Assembly: GCA_910578845.1 (NCBI GenBank)
Contig: CAJTSL010000040.1
Location: forward strand, 1 to 34,324
Direction: 5' to 3'
Source: an uncultured Lachnospiraceae bacterium
GTDB lineage: Bacteria > Bacillota > Clostridia > Lachnospirales > Lachnospiraceae
Length of the DNA: 34,324 nucleotides
The notes under the pieces were generated by a model. The model ran no database searches, was not told where the DNA came from, and was given only the letters and a program-made list of their open reading frames with translations. Below, piece after piece: positions 25,592-32,993 of the stretch (its first letter is position 1; the number at the start of each line of letters is the position of its first letter). A program made the translations under genes and the position numbers.

Positions 25592-26887
25592 ATGGTAAAA
25601 GCAATTGTGGGCGCTAACTGGGGCGACGAAGGGAAAGGTAAGATTACGGATATGATGGCGAAGGAAGCCGATATTATCGTTCGTTTTCAGGGAGGAGCCA
25701 ATGCGGGTCATACAATCGTGAACAGCTACGGAAAGTTCGCGCTTCATACATTGCCGTCAGGCGTCTTTTATAGCCATACGACAAGCATAATCGGAAACGG
25801 CGTAGCTTTGAATATTCCGATTTTGTTTGAGGAGATTAAGTCCATTACGGATAGGAATGTACCGGCGCCAAAGATTTTGGTATCCGACAGATGTCAGATC
25901 GTGATGCCATATCATGTCCTCTTCGACCAATATGAAGAAGAAAGGCTGGGGGGCAAATCCTTCGGTTCCACGAAATCCGGGATTGCGCCGTTTTATTCTG
26001 ATAAATATGCCAAGATAGGCTTCCAGGTCAGCGAGCTTTTTGATGAAGACCTGTTAAAAGAAAAAGTGGAAAGGATCTGCGAGACAAAGAACGTCCTCTT
26101 AGAGCATTTATATCATAAGCCGTTGCTACAGCCGCAGGAATTGCTGGAAACGCTGCATCAGTACAAAGAGATGGTAGCGCCGTATGTGTGCGATGTATCT
26201 GCCTATTTGAGCCAGGCGCTGAAAGACAGGAAGACCATCTTGTTAGAGGGGCAGCTTGGTACCTTAAAAGACCCTGACCATGGTATCTACCCGATGGTAA
26301 CATCTTCCTCTACTTTAGCGGCATACGGAGCGATCGGCGCAGGAATCCCGCCTTATGAGATCAAGCAGATCGTTACGGTATGTAAGGCTTATTCTTCTGC
26401 AGTAGGCGCAGGCGCTTTCGTGTCAGAGATTTTCGGCGAAGAGGCAGATGAGCTAAGACGCCGTGGCGGCGATGGCGGAGAGTTTGGCGCGACGACAGGA
26501 CGTCCCCGCCGTATGGGCTGGTTCGACTGCGTAGCTTCTAAATATGGCTGCCGCTTACAGGGCGCAACAGATGTTGCTTTCACAGTATTGGACGTTCTCG
26601 GCTATCTTGAGGAGATTCCTGTCTGTGTTGGTTATGAGATTGACGGTGAAGTGACAACTGACTTCCCGGTGACAGCAAAGCTGGAAAAAGCAAAGCCCGT
26701 CTTGCAAAATCTTCCCGGATGGAAGTGCGAGATCCGTGGCATCAAGAAATATGAGGATCTGCCGGAGAACTGCCGTAAATATGTAGAATTCATTGAAGAG
26801 CAGATCGGCTATCCGATTACGATGGTTTCTAATGGGCCCGGACGGGACGATATTATATATCGTAATAGCCCGCTTGCTGCTAAATAG
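25592..26887 (+). CDS. purA: Adenylosuccinate synthetase, divergent type
   Basis: This 431-aa GTP-dependent enzyme joins aspartate to IMP to form adenylosuccinate. The P-loop GANWGDEGKGK, NAGHTI and TTGRPRRMGWFD are conserved. Other active-site segments differ from the common bacterial form. EGAQGTLLD is EGQLGTLKD, so the usual Gln becomes Leu. TGRGIGP becomes TKSGIAP, and the Arg-Arg of DKxxRRG becomes Lys-Ile. The sequence otherwise reads as a full, undamaged gene with AGAG-rich leader and GGAGGG before the ATG. It most likely belongs to a divergent clade of true PurA, given purC and purB next door. A shifted activity cannot be excluded. Confidence 0.9.
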   Translation: MVKAIVGANWGDEGKGKITDMMAKEADIIVRFQGGANAGHTIVNSYGKFALHTLPSGVFYSHTTSIIGNGVALNIPILFEEIKSITDRNVPAPKILVSDRCQIVMPYHVLFDQYEEERLGGKSFGSTKSGIAPFYSDKYAKIGFQVSELFDEDLLKEKVERICETKNVLLEHLYHKPLLQPQELLETLHQYKEMVAPYVCDVSAYLSQALKDRKTILLEGQLGTLKDPDHGIYPMVTSSSTLAAYGAIGAGIPPYEIKQIVTVCKAYSSAVGAGAFVSEIFGEEADELRRRGGDGGEFGATTGRPRRMGWFDCVASKYGCRLQGATDVAFTVLDVLGYLEEIPVCVGYEIDGEVTTDFPVTAKLEKAKPVLQNLPGWKCEIRGIKKYEDLPENCRKYVEFIEEQIGYPITMVSNGPGRDDIIYRNSPLAAK

Positions 26888-26912
26888 CAGCCGGCTATGG
26901 AAAAATGAAAAC

Positions 26913-26951
26913 GCTGGCCTTCCCGGTATAGTGGAGGGCCAGCTATTTTTT
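26913..26951. terminator. Terminator between convergent purA and GNAT gene
   Basis: GCTGGCCTTCC (26913-26923) pairs with GGAGGGCCAGC (26933-26943) with one G-T wobble, followed by TATTTTTT. It ends purA and could serve the opposite strand less well. Confidence 0.88.
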
Positions 26952-26986
26952 ATACAATCTTATAGGGCATCTTTTGCTTATCAGAA

Positions 26987-27598
26987 TCAGGAAAGCGCTT
27001 TCTCCATTACCACAATTTCGTAAGATTCCGTTTTGGACATAGCGCCGGTAGGCAAAAAGCCGTTCTTTTCCCAGAAATTTTTGCTTTGCATGTTCTCTTT
27101 CACATATCCAAGGCGGATATTGGAAAAATGCAGTTTGATATAGCTGCATGCGTCCTCTATGATCGCCGAGCCGATGCCCTTTCCCTGTATAGCCGATTCC
27201 GTCATAAAGAAACCGATGAATGCAGTCTGCTTATCGGGATAAGCTAAGATCAAATCCATGACGGCAATCAATCGGTCCGCATCCCAGAAGCCAAGATAGT
27301 ATTTGTCGATCATCTCTTTACCGGGTGGCAGGGCATCCATATCTTCCTGTATGCTCTCTAGGCTGACAAAAGGCGGGCAGTGGCGGTAATATTGCGGATT
27401 GCCGCTACAGAGCGCAAATGCCGCAGGGAGATCTGGTGCCTTTATCCGTTTCACCTGATATGTCCTGGACAATGCCTGTATTTCCATTTTCTGCATTTCT
27501 GCCGTCTGCATTTGCGTCTTCTGCGTTTCTGCTTTCTGTATTTCCACCTTCTGTTTTCTCCTTCTTCTGAATCTGCCTGTTTCGTTGCCGGTAGGCAT
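26987..27598 (-). CDS. GNAT-family N-acetyltransferase
   Basis: This 203-aa protein carries an acetyltransferase domain of the GNAT fold. The acetyl-CoA loop is QGKGIGSAIIEDAC, and the C-terminal motif NFWEKNGFLPTG is typical. The acceptor substrate is unknown. Residues ~16-43 are an imperfect Gln-Lys/Met/Glu repeat (QKAETQKTQMQTAEMQK), encoded by a T/C-rich repeat on the plus strand. The family domain appears to begin only at about residue 44 (LSRTYQVKRI). The start at 27598 has a weak AGAAG site, and internal ATGs within the repeat are alternatives. It is convergent with purA and divergent from sufC. Confidence 0.8.
   Translation of the reverse strand: MPTGNETGRFRRRRKQKVEIQKAETQKTQMQTAEMQKMEIQALSRTYQVKRIKAPDLPAAFALCSGNPQYYRHCPPFVSLESIQEDMDALPPGKEMIDKYYLGFWDADRLIAVMDLILAYPDKQTAFIGFFMTESAIQGKGIGSAIIEDACSYIKLHFSNIRLGYVKENMQSKNFWEKNGFLPTGAMSKTESYEIVVMEKALS
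27479..27553. repeat. Imperfect short tandem repeats (TTCTGCxTTTCTG type)
   Basis: The plus strand shows repeated TTTCTGC/TCTGCAT units of about 9-15 bp, coding on the minus strand for the Gln-rich N-terminus of the GNAT protein. The units are degenerate but clearly related. Confidence 0.6.
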
Positions 27599-27621
27599 TG
27601 CTTCTATTTATGGTTTTAGAT

Positions 27622-27650
27622 TTGAAGTTTTTCCGATACTATGTTAAAAT
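27622..27650 (+). promoter_or_regulatory. Promoter of sufCB
   Basis: TTGAAG (27622-27627), a 17-bp spacer and TAAAAT (27645-27650). An imperfect palindrome, AGCGGAC-tatg-GTCTGCT, lies in the leader before sufC and could be an operator or a small hairpin. Confidence 0.65.
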
Positions 27651-27725
27651 CAACCTGTTACTAGAATCAGCGGACTATGGTCTGCTTTGATAAAAGCATA
27701 ACATTTTAACATCGAGGTGTAAACT

Positions 27726-28472
27726 ATGTTGGAATTAAAAAATATTTCCTTTGAAGTAGCCGGTGAAGACGTGCAGAAAGAAATCGTACGCGATATCAGC
27801 CTGACGATACCGGCACATAAATTTGTAGTCATTACCGGGCCAAACGGGAGCGGCAAATCTACGTTGGCGAAACTGATCGCAGGAATCGAGAAACCGACTT
27901 CTGGCAATATATATCTGGATGGGGAAGAGATCACGGAGAAAGATATCACGCAACGCGCCAGATTGGGAATCAGCTTTGCTTTTCAGCAGCCGGTGCGGTT
28001 TAAAGGCTTAGAGGTGGTGGACTTACTCCGGATTGCTTCCGGCAGACAGCTTTCGGCGGGCGATGCCTGTGAGTATCTATCGGAAGTAGGGCTATGTGCC
28101 AGGGACTATATCAATCGGGAGGTAAATGCCAGCCTTTCGGGCGGGGAACTAAAACGTATAGAAATTGCGACTGTATTGGCACGGGAGAGCAAATTGTCCG
28201 TCTTCGATGAGCCGGAAGCAGGAATTGATCTATGGAGCTTCCAGAATCTCATCCAAGTATTCGAGCATATGCAGAAGAGGAACCGTAACGGCTCCATTGT
28301 CATTATTTCCCATCAGGAGCGTATCTTGAATATTGCAGATGAGATCGTGGTAGTAGTCGATGGCAGGATCGCTGATAGAGGCCCGAAGGATAAGATCTTG
28401 CCCGGTCTTTTGGGAACGCCTTCGGCAAGGGAGCTTTGTTTGCGGCAGACAAGGAAAGGAGACGGACGCTAA
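27726..28472 (+). CDS. sufC: SufC-type ATPase of a two-gene Fe-S assembly system
   Basis: This 248-aa cytosolic ABC ATPase powers the Fe-S cluster scaffold. Walker A is GPNGSGKST (38-46), the Q-loop lies in FAFQQPVRFKG, the signature is LSGGELKR, Walker B is VFDEPEAGID and the switch is ISHQER. There is no membrane partner, and the downstream gene is a SufB-like scaffold, which distinguishes it from transporters. GAGGTG precedes the ATG. Neither sufS nor sufU lies beside it, resembling the minimal SmsCB arrangement known from archaea and Clostridia. Confidence 0.9.
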   Translation: MLELKNISFEVAGEDVQKEIVRDISLTIPAHKFVVITGPNGSGKSTLAKLIAGIEKPTSGNIYLDGEEITEKDITQRARLGISFAFQQPVRFKGLEVVDLLRIASGRQLSAGDACEYLSEVGLCARDYINREVNASLSGGELKRIEIATVLARESKLSVFDEPEAGIDLWSFQNLIQVFEHMQKRNRNGSIVIISHQERILNIADEIVVVVDGRIADRGPKDKILPGLLGTPSARELCLRQTRKGDGR

Positions 28473-28473
28473 G

Positions 28474-29394
28474 ATGATGGATGCAGTACAAAAAAGACTT
28501 TTGGAAGAAGTGGCTGATTTGCATAAAGTGCCGGAAGGCGCCTATAATATCCGCGCGAACGGACAGATGGCGGGGAGGAATACGACGGCGAATATTGATA
28601 TTGTTTCGAAAGAGGATGTTAGCGGGATGGATATCCACATCAAGCCGGGGACGAAGAACGAGAGCGTCCATATCCCGGTCGTCCTTAGCCAGAGTGGCAT
28701 CAAAGAAACGGTCTATAACGACTTCTATATCGGGGAAGATGCGGATGTCATCATTGTGGCAGGATGCGGCATAGACAATTGTGGCGGGGAGGATGCGGAA
28801 CATGATGGCATTCACCGTTTCTATCTTGGCAAAAATGCGAGAGCCAAATATGTAGAAAAGCATTACGGTTCCGGTGAGGGTGAAGGAAAGCGTATCCTGA
28901 ACCCGGGAACGGAAGTCTATATGGAAGAAAACAGTGTCATGGAAATGGAAATGGTGCAGATCAAAGGGGTAGATTCTACGGAAAGAAAGACCATTGCCAA
29001 GCTTTCTGCGGGAGCGAAACTGATCGTCCATGAGCGTTTAATGACGCATGGGGAGCAAAGCGCGCTCAGTATCTATGAAGTGGAGCTAAACGGCGTGGGC
29101 GCCAGCGCGGACATCGTATCGCGTTCGGTGGCAAGAGATACATCTTACCAGAAATTTGATTCCCGTATCATTGGGAACGTTCCCTGTAGCGGCCATACGG
29201 AATGTGACGCGATCATTATGGACAAAGCCAAGATTTTGGCGGTCCCGCAGCTTGAGGCAAATGATGTGGACGCCGCATTGATCCATGAGGCGGCAATCGG
29301 TAAGATAGCAGGTGAACAGATTATTAAGCTGATGACGCTTGGGTTAACGGAAGAGGAAGCCGAAGAACAGATTATCAACGGCTTCCTCAAGTGA
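28474..29394 (+). CDS. sufB: SufB-like scaffold (SmsB type)
   Basis: This 306-aa right-handed beta-helix scaffold is much shorter than E. coli SufB (about 495 aa). It has the family's C-terminal core GNVPCSGHTECDAIIMD and the HEAAIGKIAGEQIIKLMTLGLTEEEAE segment, with Cys and His/Glu residues suited to cluster binding. It starts 1 nt after the sufC stop with an ATG-ATG pair; the open frame upstream inside sufC is not coding. With SufC it should form the core of a reduced Fe-S assembly complex. It ends 4 nt from the convergent PurF-like gene. Confidence 0.88.
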   Translation: MMDAVQKRLLEEVADLHKVPEGAYNIRANGQMAGRNTTANIDIVSKEDVSGMDIHIKPGTKNESVHIPVVLSQSGIKETVYNDFYIGEDADVIIVAGCGIDNCGGEDAEHDGIHRFYLGKNARAKYVEKHYGSGEGEGKRILNPGTEVYMEENSVMEMEMVQIKGVDSTERKTIAKLSAGAKLIVHERLMTHGEQSALSIYEVELNGVGASADIVSRSVARDTSYQKFDSRIIGNVPCSGHTECDAIIMDKAKILAVPQLEANDVDAALIHEAAIGKIAGEQIIKLMTLGLTEEEAEEQIINGFLK

Positions 29395-29398
29395 TAAC

Positions 29399-30805
29399 TT
29401 ATTCGCGTCCGTCCCAACAATAAGTGCATAGCTTGGATCTGTCGATGCCTACCGAGGCAATCATATCATCCAGGCGGTGATACCGTAAGGACGTGAAGTT
29501 AAGTTTTTCCCGTATTTTCTCTAGCATATTCTGATACTGGGCAGATTCCGGGTCAGCGTAGGTGGAAAGGTTCGGATATTTATTTTCACCTTCTAATTCC
29601 TTTATGACCTGGCGTGTGATCAGTTCCATTTCGGACGTGGAACGTGAAAAGCTCAAATATTTACAACTAAACAGGAGCGGCGGGCAAGCAGGACGGATAT
29701 GCACCTCTTTGGCGCCGCTCTGGTATAAGAATTCTGTGGTTTCCCGAAGCTGTGTCCCGCGTACGATAGAGTCGTCGATTAATAACAAACGTTTTTCTTT
29801 GATCAGGTCGTGTATAGGGATCAGCTTCATCTTCGCGATCAGATTGCGCTGGCTCTGCATCGTTGGCATGAAGGAGCGCGGCCATGTAGGCGTATATTTG
29901 ATAAACGGCCTGGAAAAAGGAATCCCGGACTCATTGGCATAGCCAATAGCATGTGCCGTACCGGAATCCGGTACGCCGGCAACAATATCTGTCGTGACAT
30001 TATCTCGTTTGGCAAGCATGGTGCCGCAGCGGTAACGCATTTCTTCTACACTGGTGCCTTCATAGGAAGAAGACGGATAACCGTAATATACCCAGAGAAA
30101 CGTACAGATCTTCATATCTTTGCCCGGAGAGACAAGGGTCTTAACGCCTTCCGGGGTGATGATGGCAATTTCGCCCGGGCCTAGTTCCCGCTCGTCCTGA
30201 TATCCCAAGTTCAGATAGGCAAAGCTTTCAAAGGAAACACAGTAAGCGCCTTCTTTCCGGCCAATGACAACGGGCGTACGCCCAAACTTGTCTCTTGCCG
30301 CATAGATGCCTTTGGGCGTCATGAGCAGCATTGTCATGGAGCCATTGATTAATTCCTGCGCATATTGCAAGCCTTCAATTAAGTTGTCCTTCTGGTTGAT
30401 GATAGCGGATACAAGTTCGGTCATGTTGATTTCCCCGCCGCTCATTTCCTGGAAGTGGGCATGTCCGCTCTTGAAAAGCTGTTGTTCGATTTCTTCTTTA
30501 TTATTGATTTTACCAACGGTGGTAATAGCGTATGTGCCGTGATGGGAGCGGATGATCAGAGGCTGCGGCTCGTAGTCGGAAATACAGCCTATTCCCAGAT
30601 GCCCGGACATGGTGTTCGCATCTTTATCGAACTTTGTTCGGAAAGGGGCATTTTCAATATTGTGGATTGCCCTGTCAAACCCGTTTTCTTTGCAATAACA
30701 CGCCATGCCGGCTCTTCTTGTCCCGAGATGGGAATGATAATCCGTACCGAAATATAAATCAAAAATACAATCTTCTTTGGAAGCGACGCCAAAAAATCCA
30801 CCCAT
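29399..30805 (-). CDS. PurF-like amidophosphoribosyltransferase homologue lacking the glutaminase Cys
   Basis: This 468-aa protein has the two PurF domains. The phosphoribosyltransferase part has a complete PRPP loop, LLLIDDSIVRGTQ (340-352), and GVPDSGTAHAIGYA. The N-terminal Ntn-glutaminase part begins MGGFFGVASKEDC. In true PurF the residue after the initiator Met (or after a propeptide) is the catalytic Cys1. Here it is Gly, and the first Cys is residue 13. Glutamine hydrolysis by the normal mechanism is therefore unlikely. The start is secure, with GGAG upstream and a promoter beyond. The protein may use ammonia, act on another PRPP reaction, or be regulatory. The C-terminus ends with a CxxC (LCTYCWDGRE). 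I left the symbol blank because of the missing nucleophile. Confidence 0.88.
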   Translation of the reverse strand: MGGFFGVASKEDCIFDLYFGTDYHSHLGTRRAGMACYCKENGFDRAIHNIENAPFRTKFDKDANTMSGHLGIGCISDYEPQPLIIRSHHGTYAITTVGKINNKEEIEQQLFKSGHAHFQEMSGGEINMTELVSAIINQKDNLIEGLQYAQELINGSMTMLLMTPKGIYAARDKFGRTPVVIGRKEGAYCVSFESFAYLNLGYQDERELGPGEIAIITPEGVKTLVSPGKDMKICTFLWVYYGYPSSSYEGTSVEEMRYRCGTMLAKRDNVTTDIVAGVPDSGTAHAIGYANESGIPFSRPFIKYTPTWPRSFMPTMQSQRNLIAKMKLIPIHDLIKEKRLLLIDDSIVRGTQLRETTEFLYQSGAKEVHIRPACPPLLFSCKYLSFSRSTSEMELITRQVIKELEGENKYPNLSTYADPESAQYQNMLEKIREKLNFTSLRYHRLDDMIASVGIDRSKLCTYCWDGRE

Positions 30806-30889
30806 AATTTTCTAAACTCCTATTCTGCCGTATGCTTTTATGCGATTTGTCATGCCATCAAGATAGCATTTCATTATTGATACAGTAAT

Positions 30890-30918
30890 AGTATATAAAA
30901 ATTAAGGACATAGAGCAA
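30890..30918 (-). promoter_or_regulatory. Promoter of the PurF-like gene
   Basis: On the minus strand, TTGCTC (30913-30918), a 17-bp spacer and TATACT (30890-30895). The leader to the start codon is about 80 nt and has no obvious riboswitch. Confidence 0.6.
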
Positions 30919-30935
30919 TCCTATTTTGAAAATAA

Positions 30936-30964
30936 TTGACATTTTTATGCAGATCATTTACAAT
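30936..30964 (+). promoter_or_regulatory. Promoter of the riboswitch-controlled exporter gene
   Basis: A perfect TTGACA (30936-30941), a 17-bp spacer and TACAAT (30959-30964). Transcription would start at about 30971, right at the 5' edge of the riboswitch. Confidence 0.88.
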
Positions 30965-30973
30965 AAAATACAA

Positions 30974-31088
30974 ATGAGGGAGTAGTCGGCGTAAGTTTGC
31001 GTGGTATATCAACATAATGGCGAAAGCCTGGTATATCTTAATTGGTGAGACTCATGTAGAGCAATGTTTGCTGTGCATGTGTCTTTTT
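30974..31088 (+). promoter_or_regulatory. yybP-ykoY (Mn2+) riboswitch with transcription terminator
   Basis: The leader shows the conserved parts of the yybP-ykoY class: GGGAGTAG near the 5' end, TCAACATAATGGCGAAAGCC in the middle and TTGGTGAGACT near the 3' end. P1 forms from ATGAG (30974-30978) and CTCAT (31051-31055). The CTCAT strand is also part of a terminator, GACTCATG...CATGTGTC (31049-31083) with AGCAA/TTGCT inside and TTTTT at 31084-31088. The two structures exclude each other, so Mn2+ binding should stabilise P1 and allow read-through into the exporter gene. Confidence 0.92.
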
Positions 31089-31165
31089 ATTTTACCCCGA
31101 AACAGATGAAAAGTGACTTTGGGAACTTGGGGCCTAACGAGAATACAGAGCAGAAGGAGAAGGAT

Positions 31166-31849
31166 ATGACAATTTTTCTAACGGTACTATTGACAATTTT
31201 TATTGCGGAAATGGGAGATAAGACACAGCTTTTGCTTGTGGCGATGGCAGGGAAGTACAAAGTACCCCATATTCTGACCGGCACATGGCTTGCTACCATC
31301 CTGTTAAATATCATGGCGGTGGGAGCCGGAGCTGCGCTTAGCAGTTATCTGGATATGAGGATTATCAAACTGGCAGCGGGCATTGCATTTTTCTGGTTTG
31401 CCTATTCGACGATCAGAGGGGATGCCGGAGAAGAAGAGGAGAAAGAGATGAAACATAAGTTAGGCCCTATTGTTGCTATTTTCGGTTCTTTCTTCATCGG
31501 AGAGCTGGGGGATAAGACACAGTTATCTGGCATTACGTTGGCAGCCAATTATACGCAGCATAGCTTTACCAATGCTTTTTTTGTTTTTTTGGGCTGTACG
31601 ATTGGCCTGATCCTGGCAGATTCCATTGGCTTGCTCGCAGGGCTTGTGCTTAAGAGCAAAATGCCGACCGGGATTCTGAATATACTTTCATTTGCGATTT
31701 TCTCTGTTTTTGGCGTGGTCAGTACCAGAGAGGCCATGTGGCTTTTATTTGGCAACGGGACGAAAGCGGTAGCAGGTTATCTTATGGTAACGGTTGTTTT
31801 TGTAGCTTTTTGCCTGTTTGCTTTTAGGAAGAGGCGTGCCATGAAATGA
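31166..31849 (+). CDS. TMEM165/GDT1-family (UPF0016) manganese exporter
   Basis: This 227-aa integral membrane protein has about six hydrophobic helices in two related halves. Each half carries the family motif: EMGDKTQLLL near residue 14 and ELGDKTQLSG near residue 113. The first two helices of each half line a cation path. An acidic loop (GEEEEKEM) separates the halves. Bacterial members such as MneA/MntX-type proteins export Mn2+. The Mn2+ riboswitch upstream strongly supports that role here. The ATG at 31166 has AGAAGGAGAAGG before it; the longer upstream frame lies in the terminator and leader. Confidence 0.93.
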   Translation: MTIFLTVLLTIFIAEMGDKTQLLLVAMAGKYKVPHILTGTWLATILLNIMAVGAGAALSSYLDMRIIKLAAGIAFFWFAYSTIRGDAGEEEEKEMKHKLGPIVAIFGSFFIGELGDKTQLSGITLAANYTQHSFTNAFFVFLGCTIGLILADSIGLLAGLVLKSKMPTGILNILSFAIFSVFGVVSTREAMWLLFGNGTKAVAGYLMVTVVFVAFCLFAFRKRRAMK

Positions 31850-31892
31850 TAGATGGGAGAGGATGAGCTTGGGATTTTGCTTTTCTTTTTCC

Positions 31893-31921
31893 TATTCATT
31901 TGTTTGCTTTTCTGTTATAAT
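31893..31921 (+). promoter_or_regulatory. Candidate promoter of the zinc-ribbon/TPM pair
   Basis: A perfect TATAAT at 31916-31921 with a weak -35 (TATTCA) 17 bp upstream. The leader of about 85 nt holds nothing I can name. Confidence 0.45.
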
Positions 31922-32009
31922 AGACGAAGGCGTGAGTGCCTCTTATGCAGGTATTGCATGATTTCATCGGGGGATGGGTAACCGTTTAGAAAGGTATGGG
32001 CATTAAGAC

Positions 32010-32993
32010 ATGATTTTTAAGTGTAGAAATTGTGGCGGCAATACGGTCTACGAGCCAGGCAGAAGGAAAATGTATTGTCCGCATTGTGAGAGCTTAGACA
32101 GCGAGGATATTGTCCGGGAGGGTTCCGTTTGCGTGTGTGGCAACTGTGGCGCGCCGCTTACGTTGAATCAATATACATCGGCAAGCAAATGTGGGCATTG
32201 CGGCAGTTATATTGTCTTCCAGGAGAGAGTGGAAGGCGCCTATGAGCCAAATCTCATATTGCCTTTTAAAATAAGCAAAGATGTTGCAGTAGAGCTGTTA
32301 CATAAGGAATTTAACAAAAAAACGTTTCTGCCTTCTTCGTTTCTTTCGGAAAAGAGCCTTGAGGGGTTAGAAGGGATCTATGTACCATTCTGGCTATATG
32401 ATTATCAGACAGAGTATGATTTCGTAGGGGAAGGCACGCGGGTTCGAAGCTGGAGAAGCGGCGACACGGAATATATAGAGACTTCTTATTATGAGGTCAT
32501 CAGGAAGATGGAAGCGGATTTTGATAAAGTTCCGGCAGATGCTTCTTTGGCAATGAACGATGGGGAAATGGATTTGATGGAGCCGTATGCCTATCAGGAA
32601 TTGGAAGGCTTCGATGCCAAATACATGTCTGGCTTTTTCGGGGAAGTTTATAACCAGAGCGCGCAGGAGCTGGAAGAGCGGGCGAAAGTGAAAGTTAAGA
32701 ACGCTTCCGAAGCATTGATGCAACAGTCTTTGAACGGATATGACTCGGTGAAGCCTAGAGCGAAGAATATCAATATGAACCGGAAAAGGGCGCATTATGC
32801 CTTGATGCCGGTGTGGATGTATCTATACCAGTATCGTGGGAAAACATGGCGCTTTCACGTAAACGGGCAGACGGGGAAAGTGGTAGGCGCTACGCCCGTA
32901 TCAAAAGAAAAGGTTTTTGCATATGGTTTTTCCGTGCTCGCCTGTATCAGTGTGATTTCCTCTTTGGCAATCGCTATTTTGGAGGTTCTGTAG
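32010..32993 (+). CDS. Zinc-ribbon protein with C-terminal membrane anchor
   Basis: This 327-aa protein begins with two zinc ribbons: CRNCGG...CPHC and CGNCGAP...CGHC, at about 5-27 and 44-65. A large middle region follows (LILPFKISKDVAVELLHKEF, VPFWLYDYQTEYDF, LMPVWMYLYQYRG), a pattern common in membrane-associated zinc-ribbon proteins of Clostridia. A hydrophobic helix is at about 307-325. The TPM-domain gene starts directly after its stop codon. I recall such pairs in Lachnospiraceae; no function is known to me. Confidence 0.75.
   Translation: MIFKCRNCGGNTVYEPGRRKMYCPHCESLDSEDIVREGSVCVCGNCGAPLTLNQYTSASKCGHCGSYIVFQERVEGAYEPNLILPFKISKDVAVELLHKEFNKKTFLPSSFLSEKSLEGLEGIYVPFWLYDYQTEYDFVGEGTRVRSWRSGDTEYIETSYYEVIRKMEADFDKVPADASLAMNDGEMDLMEPYAYQELEGFDAKYMSGFFGEVYNQSAQELEERAKVKVKNASEALMQQSLNGYDSVKPRAKNINMNRKRAHYALMPVWMYLYQYRGKTWRFHVNGQTGKVVGATPVSKEKVFAYGFSVLACISVISSLAIAILEVL

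Noticed and set aside
25440..25592. Purine riboswitch upstream of purA
   Set aside because: The TATAATCATAA stretch superficially recalls the motif, but the conserved loop sequences are absent and TATAAT fits better as the -10 box.
28360..28473. Longer N-terminus for SufB overlapping sufC
   Set aside because: The sequence before the ATG-ATG at 28474 is an out-of-frame reading of the end of sufC with no SufB similarity.
31064..31165. Longer N-terminus for the TMEM165-type protein
   Set aside because: It would be translated from the riboswitch terminator; a strong ribosome site precedes the ATG at 31166, where the first membrane helix begins.
31922..32009. Riboswitch in the leader of the zinc-ribbon gene
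   Set aside because: GC-rich patches and short repeats are present, but I find no conserved aptamer motif or convincing stem with a T-run.
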